Made by a program: the position numbers and the translations under genes. Positions 49,193 to 58,291 of a stretch of 64,000 bases of DNA are shown here, one piece after another; the first letter of the stretch is position 1; the number at the start of each line of letters is the position of its first letter. This stretch comes from Methanobrevibacter woesei (GTDB lineage: Archaea; Methanobacteriota; Methanobacteria; Methanobacteriales; Methanobacteriaceae): positions 62,001 to 126,000 of the forward strand of contig NZ_MZGU01000003.1 of the NCBI RefSeq assembly GCF_003111605.1, read 5' to 3'. A model generated the notes under the pieces. That model made no database searches and was not told the origin of the DNA. It worked only from the letters and a program-made list of their open reading frames with translations.

Positions 49193-50343
49193 ATTAACAT
49201 CTCCATGATTTTAGAAGTAGGGAATCCCATTTCTCTTTTTGCTCTTGCAATAATTTTTAAATTTTTAATTTCAGTTTCTTTTTGACTTAAATATCCAATA
49301 ATTGGACCTACACCTAATGGTTTTTTGTTAGCTAAGGTTTTAGCATGTTCTGCTAAGTAAATATCTAAAGTTCTTTCGAAAATAGCTACAGAGCCATCAT
49401 CATTGTATTGTGAAAGTGCATCCACTAAAACTTCAGCATATTTAGTACCTTCTAAACCAGATATTACACCTGCAACATCATTAGATTCCATTAAGTCTTT
49501 GAGTTTCCAATCACGTAATTGATATCCTTTTTCTAAGATATAAGGACTAATTGCTTCGTAATTTAATCCATCTTCTTTAGCCCTAATAATTAATTTTAAA
49601 TTAGCTACATCTACTTTAGTTCCAACATAGGAATAGATGATTTGTCTATTTTCATCAGCTGGAACATCTGAAGAGCCTAACAAACGATCTAAATAGTAGT
49701 TATCTAATGCTGCTTCAAATGGAAGAATCATACCAGTATCTTCATATTTTGGAAGAGCATCTTCTAAAGCAGAAGCATATTCTGTGGTGTCTAAACCTGC
49801 AACAATATCAGTGATGTTGTCTGAATCAGCTAAAGAATTAATTGTTTCATATAAAGATCCATAAGGGATTAATAAATCTCTAGTTTCATCAACACCTAAA
49901 CCCATATCCTTAGCAATAATAAGACTTTTAATGTTGTTAATATCAGTTTTTTTAGCCATTACAACAAAAGAGTCTTTTACTTCTTTAGGAGCGAGTCTTG
50001 CAACGAAGTCGTAGGTTTCTGCACCTTTAACATCTAAAGCTTTATCTAATGGATAATCTTCTAAAGCATCTGCATAGTCAGGGGAACCTTTAAGATAGTT
50101 TTCAACTTCAACAATATCATTGGAGTCAACAAGTTCTCCAATTTGTTTTTCATCGAAAAGTCTTCCCTTTCTTGCTCTTACTCTAGCACTAGGATTAAGA
50201 TAAGGATAAATGTCCAATATTGGTCTTGATGTAATGATTACAACAATCGCACCTACAATAATAACTGCCATAATACAAAGAACAATAACGGCTTCAGTAG
50301 GAAGTCCAATTGAACTTATAAGTGCAGCAATTTCATCAGCCAT
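49189..50343 (-). CDS. atpC: A-type ATP synthase subunit C
   Basis: Subunit C (V-type d homologue) joins the central stalk to the membrane ring, 384 residues. One N-terminal hydrophobic segment (VIVLCIMAVIIVGAIVVII) is followed by helical repeats such as YLNPSARVRARKGRLFD. The N-terminal membrane helix is a feature of methanogen versions and is not found in the eukaryotic subunit. Confidence 0.92.
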   Translation of the reverse strand: MADEIAALISSIGLPTEAVIVLCIMAVIIVGAIVVIITSRPILDIYPYLNPSARVRARKGRLFDEKQIGELVDSNDIVEVENYLKGSPDYADALEDYPLDKALDVKGAETYDFVARLAPKEVKDSFVVMAKKTDINNIKSLIIAKDMGLGVDETRDLLIPYGSLYETINSLADSDNITDIVAGLDTTEYASALEDALPKYEDTGMILPFEAALDNYYLDRLLGSSDVPADENRQIIYSYVGTKVDVANLKLIIRAKEDGLNYEAISPYILEKGYQLRDWKLKDLMESNDVAGVISGLEGTKYAEVLVDALSQYNDDGSVAIFERTLDIYLAEHAKTLANKKPLGVGPIIGYLSQKETEIKNLKIIARAKREMGFPTSKIMEMLI

Positions 50344-50358
50344 AATTTATCCTCCCTA

Positions 50359-50982
50359 TTAGTTAAATAACACATTAGCAACTTCACTACGTAATACTTT
50401 TTTGAATCTATCTAATCTAGCTTCAATGGTATTATTAATTTCAATATCTCCACTTTGAGTTTTGAGTATAGCTCCACCTATGGTGTTAATAGAATCACCC
50501 ATAGCTAATGTGGTACTTATACCAGTTGCACTAGCAATATCTGCAGCTACTGAACTTATTTTACCTTGAACTTTAGCAATATCTTCTTCTTTCATTTGTA
50601 CGATAAGGTCTCCACCGCCCATTTCACATGCAGCTTCTTTTATCATACCAAGTAAAGAGTCAACATATTGTTTGTCATCAGAGGAAGCTTTTTCAGTTAA
50701 TTCTTCAGTTGCTTTTTCGAAAGCAAGATCAATAACTTCTTCTTTAGCTTCTAATTCTGCCCTACGAGCATTCATCTTAGCTTCGGAAATAATTTGCTGA
50801 TATCTCATATCAGATTGTTTTTTACCATTATCTAAAATTTTATTTTTTTCAGATTCTGCATCTTTTGTAGCTTTATCATTAATTTGATTTACTTCTACTT
50901 GTGCATCTTGAATGATACTATCAGCTTTCTCCTGGGCTTCAGACATAATGCTTGATATAATTTTATCAGTGCCTGAGCTCAT
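50359..50982 (-). CDS. atpE: A-type ATP synthase subunit E
   Basis: Peripheral stalk subunit E, 207 residues. A long charged helix (SEAQEKADSIIQDAQVEV and on) is followed by a globular end with LDRFKKVLRSEVANVLF. It pairs with subunit H. It begins 10 bases after the atpK stop with an AGGAGGC site. Confidence 0.94.
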   Translation of the reverse strand: MSSGTDKIISSIMSEAQEKADSIIQDAQVEVNQINDKATKDAESEKNKILDNGKKQSDMRYQQIISEAKMNARRAELEAKEEVIDLAFEKATEELTEKASSDDKQYVDSLLGMIKEAACEMGGGDLIVQMKEEDIAKVQGKISSVAADIASATGISTTLAMGDSINTIGGAILKTQSGDIEINNTIEARLDRFKKVLRSEVANVLFN

Positions 50983-50992
50983 AGAATGCCTC

Positions 50993-51478
50993 CTAAGCTA
51001 ATATTCCACCGAATACCATAAGTAAGATAGCAATCAAGAAACCGTAAATAGCCTGAGTCTCTGGTAATGCAGAGAAAATAATACCTCTAGCAAACATATC
51101 TTTGTCTTCTACAATTGCACCTACAGATGAAGAAGCTACGATACCTTGTCCCATACCGGAACCTAAACCAGCGAAACCGATGGATGCACCTACACCAATA
51201 GCTACAACACCAGCGGTTGTGGAAAGACCTTCGCCTCCACCTAATAAACCAGAGAATACTAATAATAAGATCGCAATCAAGAAACCGTAAATAGCCTGAG
51301 TTTCTGTTAATGCGGAGAAAATAATACCTCTAGCAAACATGTCATTATCTTCAGCAACAGCTCCTACTGCACCAGCTGCTGCCATACCTTGACCTAAACC
51401 AGAACCTAATCCAGCGAAACCAATTGCTACTCCAGCACCAATAGCTGCTAAAGCAGTACCTAAAGCAATTTCTACCAT
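50993..51478 (-). CDS. atpK: A-type ATP synthase subunit K (rotor ring c subunit)
   Basis: Rotor subunit of 161 residues built of two similar hairpins, so four membrane helices. Both hairpins carry the ion site: Q30 with E59 and Q111 with E140, each glutamate in the context ETQAIYGFLIAIL. A Gln in the first helix together with Glu-Thr in the second is the pattern of sodium-binding rings, and the Methanobrevibacter ruminantium enzyme is known to be sodium-dependent. The two repeats are about 70 % identical by eye. Confidence 0.94.
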   Translation of the reverse strand: MVEIALGTALAAIGAGVAIGFAGLGSGLGQGMAAAGAVGAVAEDNDMFARGIIFSALTETQAIYGFLIAILLLVFSGLLGGGEGLSTTAGVVAIGVGASIGFAGLGSGMGQGIVASSSVGAIVEDKDMFARGIIFSALPETQAIYGFLIAILLMVFGGILA

Positions 51479-51544
51479 ATTTAATTCACCTTTTTTGAAT
51501 AAATGTTAATTTTAATTAATTTGATTTAAATATCTGAAAAATTT

Positions 51545-53548
51545 TTAATGTTTAATTTTTGTGAAAATTCTACTTGCTTTGAAAGCTTCGAATTTTTTAG
51601 ATCCACCCATAAAGAATTGTCCAAAGAACTCAACATAATGTAAACGTAAAGAGTTAATAAATGAACCTAATACGTTGAACATCATATTTACAATATGACC
51701 GAATATGAATACAATTACTGCTAAGACAATACCAATAAATGGAATCATGTCATAACATAATTCTGCTAAGATGTTTACAGTCATAGCAATACCACCAGTA
51801 GCTAAACATAATGCTAAAAGACGTGCATATGATAAAATGTTACCTAAGTAACCAAATACGTCCATAACACCATAGAAACCATTAGCATAAATGAGCATTC
51901 CGAGACATGCTATAATTAAAACTGCACCAATAACCATTCCGATCATACCAACAGATGGCATTAAGAATCCTAAAGCTAATAAAACAATACCAGCTTCAAG
52001 TACAAACCAACAAAGTTGAGATCCAATAGCATCTTTTACATTTCCATATCTGATGTTGTCAATTGCACCAATAAGGAAACCAATGTTTTCGTATATAACA
52101 CCAATAGCAAGAGCTAATATTAAAATGTTTTCAGGGTGAACGAAGGATTCGATAAGTGGAACAACAGTTGGTAAACGGTAATCTATAAATCTTTCTGTAA
52201 AGTCTCCAATGAAACCATTGGTAGCAAGACCCAGAATAATTGTCCATATACCACAGGCTACAAGAATATAACCCATTGAATGCATAGTTTTACTGGTTTT
52301 ACCTAATCCTCTAATTAAAACAATACCTACAAGTGATACAATAATTCCATAAAATGCATCAGTTAAACAGTAACCGAAGAAGAATGGGAACATTATTGCT
52401 ACTAAAATAGTAGGGTCAATCTCATGATATCTAACTGGAGCATACATACCTACGAGGAATTCGTATGGTTTTGCATAACCAGGGTTAGTTTGTAAAATAG
52501 GTACATCTTCATCGTCGTAATCATCTTCAACATCGATTACTTCAATTACATAATGTCCTTCTGAGGCTTTTTCCATTACTTGTTCTACTTTTTCAACATC
52601 TTTTACAGGCACCCAAGCCTCAAGAATATAAGTGTCATCAGTTTGAACAAAAGTGGAGAAAATCTCATTTTTCTCTTTTTCGTTTTCTAATTGCTCTTTG
52701 AGAATAAGAATCTCATCATCCCATTGTTCTGCAACTACTCTTAAATCAGATTTAACTGTAGCACGTTCAGATTCAATGGATTGTAATCTAGAATCAGCCT
52801 TAGAGATAATTTCATGAGGTTTACCTTCTACATTACCTATTTCAAATTTCTCAAAGTTGAAGTCACGAAGTGTGTTTTGAACATCTTCTGTAAATTCTTT
52901 TAATGTAATAACAACGATAATTGCAGTTGCCTTTTCTTCAGGGACCACAAATACGTCTAATTCGTCAGTCAAATTACCTAATTTATTTTTGATTTCTGAA
53001 GCAGATTCAGCATCAATCCTTCCTACTGTAACAGAAGTGTATTTTGAATCTTTTAAAAGCGCTAAATCCATGTCAAAATTATTTAAATTATTAGCTAAAC
53101 TTTTATTAGATTTGAGTTCACTAACTTCTGAGTCCAATGCAGCAAGTTTACCTTCAATAACACTAGTTTTAGCTTCCACTTTATTTAAGGTCTCTTCAGC
53201 TTTTTCAAGGAAAGCTTCAGTTTCCAAATCTTCTACTTCTCTTGGAGTTGGAATATCTGGACTTATGAAAGACATTAACTTGTCTTTTAACCCATGGCCT
53301 TCTGATAAAGAATTTCCGAATAAATCAGATATTCCATTAGCTTTCATTAAGAGAGAAGAGATTTTACCTGTGAGTGGAGTAGCTTTTGAAGGTGTAACCA
53401 TTTCTGCTAATTCAGGATCTTGCTGAATGCTTTCAGTCATGTCACTAATTTGTATTAATCCTTGTTCGTGGAAAGCACGGACTGTAGGAGCGACATACTT
53501 ATCAAGTGTCATGATTTTAATCTTACGCATTCTAGCTGTCTTGAACAT
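51545..53548 (-). CDS. atpI: A-type ATP synthase subunit I
   Basis: Stator subunit I (V-type a homologue) of 667 residues. The N-terminal 350 residues are cytosolic and coiled coil. The C-terminal half has about seven membrane helices, with HEIDPTILVAIMFPFFFGYC at the start and NILSYARLLALCLATGGIA holding the conserved arginine that faces the rotor ring. The rest of the operon follows after 66 bases. Confidence 0.95.
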   Translation of the reverse strand: MFKTARMRKIKIMTLDKYVAPTVRAFHEQGLIQISDMTESIQQDPELAEMVTPSKATPLTGKISSLLMKANGISDLFGNSLSEGHGLKDKLMSFISPDIPTPREVEDLETEAFLEKAEETLNKVEAKTSVIEGKLAALDSEVSELKSNKSLANNLNNFDMDLALLKDSKYTSVTVGRIDAESASEIKNKLGNLTDELDVFVVPEEKATAIIVVITLKEFTEDVQNTLRDFNFEKFEIGNVEGKPHEIISKADSRLQSIESERATVKSDLRVVAEQWDDEILILKEQLENEKEKNEIFSTFVQTDDTYILEAWVPVKDVEKVEQVMEKASEGHYVIEVIDVEDDYDDEDVPILQTNPGYAKPYEFLVGMYAPVRYHEIDPTILVAIMFPFFFGYCLTDAFYGIIVSLVGIVLIRGLGKTSKTMHSMGYILVACGIWTIILGLATNGFIGDFTERFIDYRLPTVVPLIESFVHPENILILALAIGVIYENIGFLIGAIDNIRYGNVKDAIGSQLCWFVLEAGIVLLALGFLMPSVGMIGMVIGAVLIIACLGMLIYANGFYGVMDVFGYLGNILSYARLLALCLATGGIAMTVNILAELCYDMIPFIGIVLAVIVFIFGHIVNMMFNVLGSFINSLRLHYVEFFGQFFMGGSKKFEAFKASRIFTKIKH

Positions 53549-53559
53549 ATAAACTCACA

Positions 53560-53874
53560 CTATAAAATATTTTTGACAATAATTGAAGCAGCATCATCTA
53601 CATTTGCCATTGCCTTATTTTTTAATGTAGCAACATTAGTTTCAGCATCAGCAACAATAGATTTTGCATCATTTTTCGCTTTTTCTTCTGCATCAAAAAC
53701 AGTCTTTTTAGCTTCTTCTGTAGCTGCATCTTTAGCTTCTTTAATAGTTTCTTCAGCTTTTACTTTTGATTCAGAGATCATCTCTTTAGATTGAAGCTCA
53801 GAATCAAGAACAAGTTGATCAGCATCAGTTTCAGCTTTTTTTATCATTGCGATAGCTTCTGATATCTCTGCCAT
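53560..53874 (-). CDS. atpH: A-type ATP synthase subunit H
   Basis: Peripheral stalk subunit H, 104 residues, almost all charged coiled coil (EAIAMIKKAETDADQLVL at the start). First gene of the operon, with GGTGAT just before the ATG. It forms the stalk with subunit E. Confidence 0.88.
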   Translation of the reverse strand: MAEISEAIAMIKKAETDADQLVLDSELQSKEMISESKVKAEETIKEAKDAATEEAKKTVFDAEEKAKNDAKSIVADAETNVATLKNKAMANVDDAASIIVKNIL

Positions 53875-53910
53875 AATTAATCACCATGGTAAAGATATTT
53901 TTAACTAGCT

Positions 53911-53925
53911 TAATATATATCTTTT
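53911..53925 (-). promoter_or_regulatory. probable promoter of the ATP synthase operon
   Basis: On the minus strand AAAAGATATATATTA, a good archaeal TATA box, 37 bases or more before the atpH ATG. No operator is visible. Confidence 0.5.
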
Positions 53926-54024
53926 ACTATTTAATTTATCTAAGCTTTAAAAATAAGAATATAGTTACAAAAATTTATTAAAAAAATAAAGGGATAAAAA
54001 GAATTGTTGAAATTTAAATAAAAG

Positions 54025-54375
54025 CTATCTGTAAAAGAATTTAAGTAATGATTTAGGCAATTTCATCAAATATGCTAAAATAGCTATTATAAGAATAATA
54101 AGACCTACAATACCAAGTCCAATGTTATATGGATAAGATAAAAGCATATATCCAGAAACACCAATAATTATCCCTTCAAAGAACAAAACAGCTTTCGCCC
54201 ATTGAGGTTTAGCTAAAATTATAAGATAAGCCACAGCTATTAAAACTAAAATTATTAAGGTAGCTATAGTGTCCAATGTTATTGTTTCGCCTTCAATAAA
54301 TGGTGAAACACCTATATAGATTAATAGAATAGCTAATATTACTCCTAAAACTTGTATATTTCTAACAGTTATCAT
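54025..54375 (-). CDS. hypothetical membrane protein
   Basis: 116 residues with four hydrophobic segments (VLGVILAILLIYIGV, TLIILVLIAVAYLIIL, and two more), ending in a basic tail (KLPKSLLKFFYR). I choose the ATG at 54375; an in-frame GTG lies 12 bases upstream. No family recognised. It stands alone, upstream of the ATP synthase operon on the same strand. Confidence 0.65.
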   Translation of the reverse strand: MITVRNIQVLGVILAILLIYIGVSPFIEGETITLDTIATLIILVLIAVAYLIILAKPQWAKAVLFFEGIIIGVSGYMLLSYPYNIGLGIVGLIILIIAILAYLMKLPKSLLKFFYR

Positions 54376-54443
54376 AAAAAATAACACCTAACTTTAATAT
54401 TATTTATCATAGTATATAATAATATATATAATAAATTAATTAC

Positions 54444-54794
54444 GTGATTGCAGTGGATAGAGCAGTTTGGACAATACATAATAAAAATTTTCAGATAATC
54501 CTTGATGGAGAAATAAAAGAAAGTAAAGTCAACGATAAAAAATTCAGTCCTGGCGGAGATATTTGGACTGGTGAAATTCCAATGCTTAGATTTAAGGAAG
54601 AATCTTACCAGGAAGAGTATAATTCATTTAATTCAGATTTGATGATGTTATTCAGTGATCCATTATTTGATAAAATCTTTATTGATGCAAAAATTGGTGA
54701 AGAATCAGAATATGGTTCAAATATATTGAAAACACCCTTAATTATAAGAAAAATAGAAGAGTATACAGTAGATGAAATTATAGAACAGCATTAG
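54444..54794 (+). CDS. hypothetical protein
   Basis: 116 residues, soluble, acidic. It starts with a GTG (54444) in MIAVDRAVWTIHNKNFQI; a second GTG at 54453 is possible and may be the real start, because GTGAT at 54444 could be the ribosome binding site. No motif recognised. The 3' end overlaps that of the next minus-strand gene by 17 bases. Confidence 0.6.
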   Translation: MIAVDRAVWTIHNKNFQIILDGEIKESKVNDKKFSPGGDIWTGEIPMLRFKEESYQEEYNSFNSDLMMLFSDPLFDKIFIDAKIGEESEYGSNILKTPLIIRKIEEYTVDEIIEQH

Positions 54795-55119
54795 CTTTTT
54801 CTAAAACTTCTTCAATTGTATTGTACTCTAAATTATTTCCTTCAGCATCTTTCTTTTCTGTGGTTATTAAAACATTTGGAGAGTTCCATAATAAGCTATA
54901 TGTAAAATAAACCACATTAACAAGGATTAGTGGATAAAAAAAGAACAAAGCAAAGAATAAACATCCCAACTGGATTACAGTATTCCCATATCTTTTTTTC
55001 CTCATTAAAATAAATTTATTATCACTTTGAAGTACTTTGAACTTATTTTCTTGAAGGTCTGATGCAATTGATTCCATATTTTTAGAATCAACTGCCTTTA
55101 AAATAAATAATTTTTTCAT
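54778..55119 (-). CDS. hypothetical membrane protein
   Basis: 113 residues: a basic N-terminal cytosolic part (KKLFILKAVDSKNMESIAS), then one long or two close membrane segments (IQLGCLFFALFFFYPLILVN), then an acidic tail. No family recognised. It follows the nitroreductase gene by nine bases and may be the last gene of that unit. Confidence 0.6.
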   Translation of the reverse strand: MKKLFILKAVDSKNMESIASDLQENKFKVLQSDNKFILMRKKRYGNTVIQLGCLFFALFFFYPLILVNVVYFTYSLLWNSPNVLITTEKKDAEGNNLEYNTIEEVLEKANAVL

Positions 55120-55128
55120 TTAAATCGC

Positions 55129-55638
55129 TTAAATGTAGGTTACAAACTCATCAATAGCTTTTCTTGGAGTATCCCTAGGTTCTGCATTTCCATAACCTAA
55201 AGGAGTGAATAATACTGGAACTTCATTTTCGTCTTCAATAGCTAATAATTCTCTAGCTTTATCTTCTTTAAAAGCACCAATATAACAAGTTCCAAGACCA
55301 ACATCAGTAGCTGCTAAAATAATATGGTCCATAACAATAGTTGCATCAATTTCATAGATATTGTGACCATCCCAAGGTCTTACCCATGCTTCATCTTTTT
55401 TAGCGGTTACACATAAAACTAAAGGAGCTTCAACAAACCATTCAGCACCATAAACTTCACTTAATTGATCTTTGTTCTTTTTTGTGTCAATTACATATAC
55501 ATTAAATGGTTGATTATTGACACCTGTTGGAGCTATTGTAGCGGCTTCTAAAACATAATCCAATTTTTCCTTTTCAACTTCTTTATCTAAATATCCTCTA
55601 ACACTATATCTTTTATTAATAACATCACTAAATTCCAT
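55129..55638 (-). CDS. nitroreductase family protein
   Basis: A 169-residue FMN-dependent nitroreductase fold with the N-terminal motif NKRYSVRGYLDKEVE, then APTGVNNQPFNVYVID and GLGTCYIGAFKEDKARE. Shorter than the usual 200 or so residues but with the FMN-binding parts intact. It lies five bases after the citryl-CoA lyase-like gene, so it is probably co-transcribed with the dehydratase cluster. The substrate is unknown. Confidence 0.85.
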   Translation of the reverse strand: MEFSDVINKRYSVRGYLDKEVEKEKLDYVLEAATIAPTGVNNQPFNVYVIDTKKNKDQLSEVYGAEWFVEAPLVLCVTAKKDEAWVRPWDGHNIYEIDATIVMDHIILAATDVGLGTCYIGAFKEDKARELLAIEDENEVPVLFTPLGYGNAEPRDTPRKAIDEFVTYI

Positions 55639-55643
55639 AAATA

Positions 55644-56447
55644 TTACCTTCCAACACCTTCATATATGATATCTTCAATATCACAGAATCTTCTAAATTC
55701 ATCTTCTTCCATATTTTCTTCATTAATATGAGCAATCAAACCAGGAATTCTACCAATAATAAAAACACCCAAACCTAATGCAGGTGTAAAACCTAAATCA
55801 GATAATAAAGCAGCATTAGCACCATCAATATTTAACCTGATATTTTTTCTATCATGCACCAAATCCTCAATAGCTAATGCAAGTTTTGTATGGTTTCCAA
55901 TCATTCCTTCCTCAATAGCCAGTTCAATAACCTTTTGAGCCCTTGGATCCACAGTATGATACCTATGCCCAAATCCGGGAATTTTTTCACCTTTACTTGT
56001 ATAATCAGTGAAAATATCAATAGCTAAACTGGCAATCTGAGTATTGTCTAAATCTGCATCTCCAGTTAAGTTAAGAGAATCAATACTTGACTGATATAAT
56101 TCCATTGTTTTTTCAATAGCTCCTGCATGTTTATGACCAAATGAAAGTAATGCACCTGCAACAGCAGCATTTAAAGGAGATCCAGATGAAGAAATCAGTC
56201 TGGCAGTCTGAGTACTTGGCGGAGTTGCCCCATGATCACAAAAAGAAACTAAAATGTGATTAAATAGCTTTCCTTCAGCTAATGTAGGTAATTTGCCTTT
56301 AAGAAGTAAATAAACCATATCACTATATCTAATTTTTTCAATTAAATCTCTCTGGTTATATCCTCTTGTTACAATTTTATTAGGTTCAACCTTTGAAATA
56401 GCTGTTTTTAAGGAATGTTCATTAACTTTAAAACTATTTTCTTTCAT
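55644..56447 (-). CDS. citryl-CoA lyase-like (short citrate synthase family) protein
   Basis: 267 residues, only the C-terminal catalytic part of the citrate synthase family, as in citryl-CoA lyase. The catalytic residues are in place: GHKHAG (H105/H107), PGFGHR (H161) and NIDGANAAL (D208). LVSFCDHGATPPSTQ is also conserved. Either cleavage of a citryl-CoA-like thioester or condensation of acetyl-CoA with a 2-oxoacid is possible. No CoA ligase lies beside it. It is the fourth gene of the PrpD cluster, 60 bases after the hydratase. Confidence 0.75.
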   Translation of the reverse strand: MKENSFKVNEHSLKTAISKVEPNKIVTRGYNQRDLIEKIRYSDMVYLLLKGKLPTLAEGKLFNHILVSFCDHGATPPSTQTARLISSSGSPLNAAVAGALLSFGHKHAGAIEKTMELYQSSIDSLNLTGDADLDNTQIASLAIDIFTDYTSKGEKIPGFGHRYHTVDPRAQKVIELAIEEGMIGNHTKLALAIEDLVHDRKNIRLNIDGANAALLSDLGFTPALGLGVFIIGRIPGLIAHINEENMEEDEFRRFCDIEDIIYEGVGR

Positions 56448-56507
56448 ATTACGAATCCTTAATTTATATTATAATATTACTTACTATTGATTATTATATA
56501 AAATTAA

Positions 56508-57380
56508 TTATAATGAAACTGTTGCAACTCTTGGCTCAACAAAACATGCTGGCCTAATAGATACAATACGAACACCACTGGCTCTTTGGTTTCCAATATT
56601 AATAAAAGAACCTAAAACAGTTGTTTTTCCTCCAAGACCTAAAGGTCCGATGTTTAGCTTATTTAATTCACCAGAAACATAATTTTCAATTTCAGACTGA
56701 TTATCTAAGTTTCCATATGCAACAGATTTAAGAAGTAAAGATGATGCTTCATAGTGTGTTCTACCTATACCAATTGATGGAATTGAAGGTGTGCATCCCA
56801 ATTTTTCCAAAGATTCAGAAAGCCATTGAATTGCAGTATCTAAAACATTAATGTAAGATCTTTTATGAAAAACCCTGTAAGTTTTACCACGGATTTCAGG
56901 TCCTCCCCCTTCTAAAATGAAATGGAGATTTAAAGTATCTGGATTTATTTCCCTTTGATAAGTGGATAAGTCCTTGCCAGTATCAATAATAAATGGTGCA
57001 GGAGCCATTTTTCCAGCATCATCAAAAAGCCCTGCACTTTGAGATACCCTTTCATTGTCACTTCCCTTAACAGCCATAGGCCTTGCAGGAAGATTTCTAA
57101 GACCTTCAGCTATTCCCTCATAAATATTGCTTATTAGCTGACCAGATAGCTCTCTTTCAGAGCCCATTTCAACAATTACATGAGGAATTCCAGTATCATC
57201 ACATAAAGGAAGTTTCTTTTCACTGGCTACTTCATAGTTTTCATAAATCTGTTTTAAAACCCATTTTGAGTTTTTATCTTCTTCATTTCCAATAGCTTTC
57301 TTAAGAGCTCTTTTTCTATCCTCTGGAAAAGAAGTGCTGGCTTTTATAATAGAATTAGAAATTTCATTAATAATATCCAT
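56508..57380 (-). CDS. class I fumarase/tartrate dehydratase alpha-subunit-like hydratase
   Basis: A 290-residue iron-sulfur hydro-lyase subunit. The three cluster cysteines are present: C60 in LPLCDDTG, C196 in LGCTPSIPSIGIG, and C279 in RPACFVEPR. LEGGGPE stands where the family has KGGGSE. The beta subunit that carries the rest of the active site is not in the window. Normal methanogen fumarases have both. So this may act with an unlinked beta subunit or alone. It lies five bases after the TIM-barrel gene. Confidence 0.8.
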   Translation of the reverse strand: MDIINEISNSIIKASTSFPEDRKRALKKAIGNEEDKNSKWVLKQIYENYEVASEKKLPLCDDTGIPHVIVEMGSERELSGQLISNIYEGIAEGLRNLPARPMAVKGSDNERVSQSAGLFDDAGKMAPAPFIIDTGKDLSTYQREINPDTLNLHFILEGGGPEIRGKTYRVFHKRSYINVLDTAIQWLSESLEKLGCTPSIPSIGIGRTHYEASSLLLKSVAYGNLDNQSEIENYVSGELNKLNIGPLGLGGKTTVLGSFINIGNQRASGVRIVSIRPACFVEPRVATVSL

Positions 57381-57385
57381 AATAA

Positions 57386-58291
57386 TCAGTAATCTGGTAT
57401 TGCTAAGTCTTTAGATGCTTTTGGTGAAGGTATTGCATCTGGATAATATCTTTCAATCATTTTATTTACTAATGCGACTTGTTTTATACGTGCAATAGCT
57501 TCTTTTTCTGTAGTATCCCAATTATGAGTTCCAGCTACTGAACCACCAGTCTTAAGATACACTGGTGCTGCAACCTTTATTATTTCAGGAACTTCATAGT
57601 GACGGATAAAACCACCAGTTGATTTTGGATTTTCAGTATGCAGATCAATTGGAATATCAATAGCTTTCCTAATAGCTGCAATCATAGGAATCTGTAAATC
57701 TCTTACTGGATTTAAAGAGTCCAAACCATTTTCTTCCAATAATTTGGCAGAAGCCGGATTTCCATGCCCAGTATGTGCAGACATCTTAAAATGAACATCT
57801 TTTGGTATTAATGATTTCTCCCTCATCTTATTTAAAGCCCATAAAAGACCCTCATCATAAAGTAAAATTCCACGAACACCAAGGTTAACTGCTCTTTTTA
57901 CATCCTCTATTGCATAAACAAGGTTGTCAATACCTCTTAACCTATATCCTATTCTGCTTCCTTCTTTGGTATGGACAGTTGCGCTTGTATCATAGGTTGC
58001 TCTTGGACCTACAGATAAAAATAGTTCAACTTCATATCTCCTGGCCAACTCCACCATTTCTTTAATATCATTATCCTCTAAAAGCATTATCCCTTTAGTT
58101 TGAGTAACTCTATGTAGAGTTATATCTCTTTTTATAGCTTCTAGAAGTAACGCTTTCATTACTTTAGGAGATTGGATTCCTGGAACTTCTAAACGATACT
58201 GACCACCATCATTAAATCTTTTATTAGATGCAAATGATTCAGAGGTCTTAGTTATCCCAATTTTTTCTAAAAATTTATAGGTATCCTCCAT
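57386..58291 (-). CDS. TIM-barrel protein, U32-like, in dehydratase cluster
   Basis: 301 residues with a barrel-like succession of strands and helices. Recognisable parts: DITLHRVTQTKGIMLLED, ELFLSVGPRATYDT, VRGILLYDEGLLWALNKM, HFKMSAHTGHGNPASAKLL, PIDLHTENPKSTGGFIRHYE and GGSVAGTHNWDTTEKE. It weakly recalls U32 family proteins. H and E residues in HTEN and HTGHG could be active-site or metal residues. The reaction is unknown. Its start overlaps the stop of the PrpD gene by one base. Confidence 0.55.
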   Translation of the reverse strand: MEDTYKFLEKIGITKTSESFASNKRFNDGGQYRLEVPGIQSPKVMKALLLEAIKRDITLHRVTQTKGIMLLEDNDIKEMVELARRYEVELFLSVGPRATYDTSATVHTKEGSRIGYRLRGIDNLVYAIEDVKRAVNLGVRGILLYDEGLLWALNKMREKSLIPKDVHFKMSAHTGHGNPASAKLLEENGLDSLNPVRDLQIPMIAAIRKAIDIPIDLHTENPKSTGGFIRHYEVPEIIKVAAPVYLKTGGSVAGTHNWDTTEKEAIARIKQVALVNKMIERYYPDAIPSPKASKDLAIPDY

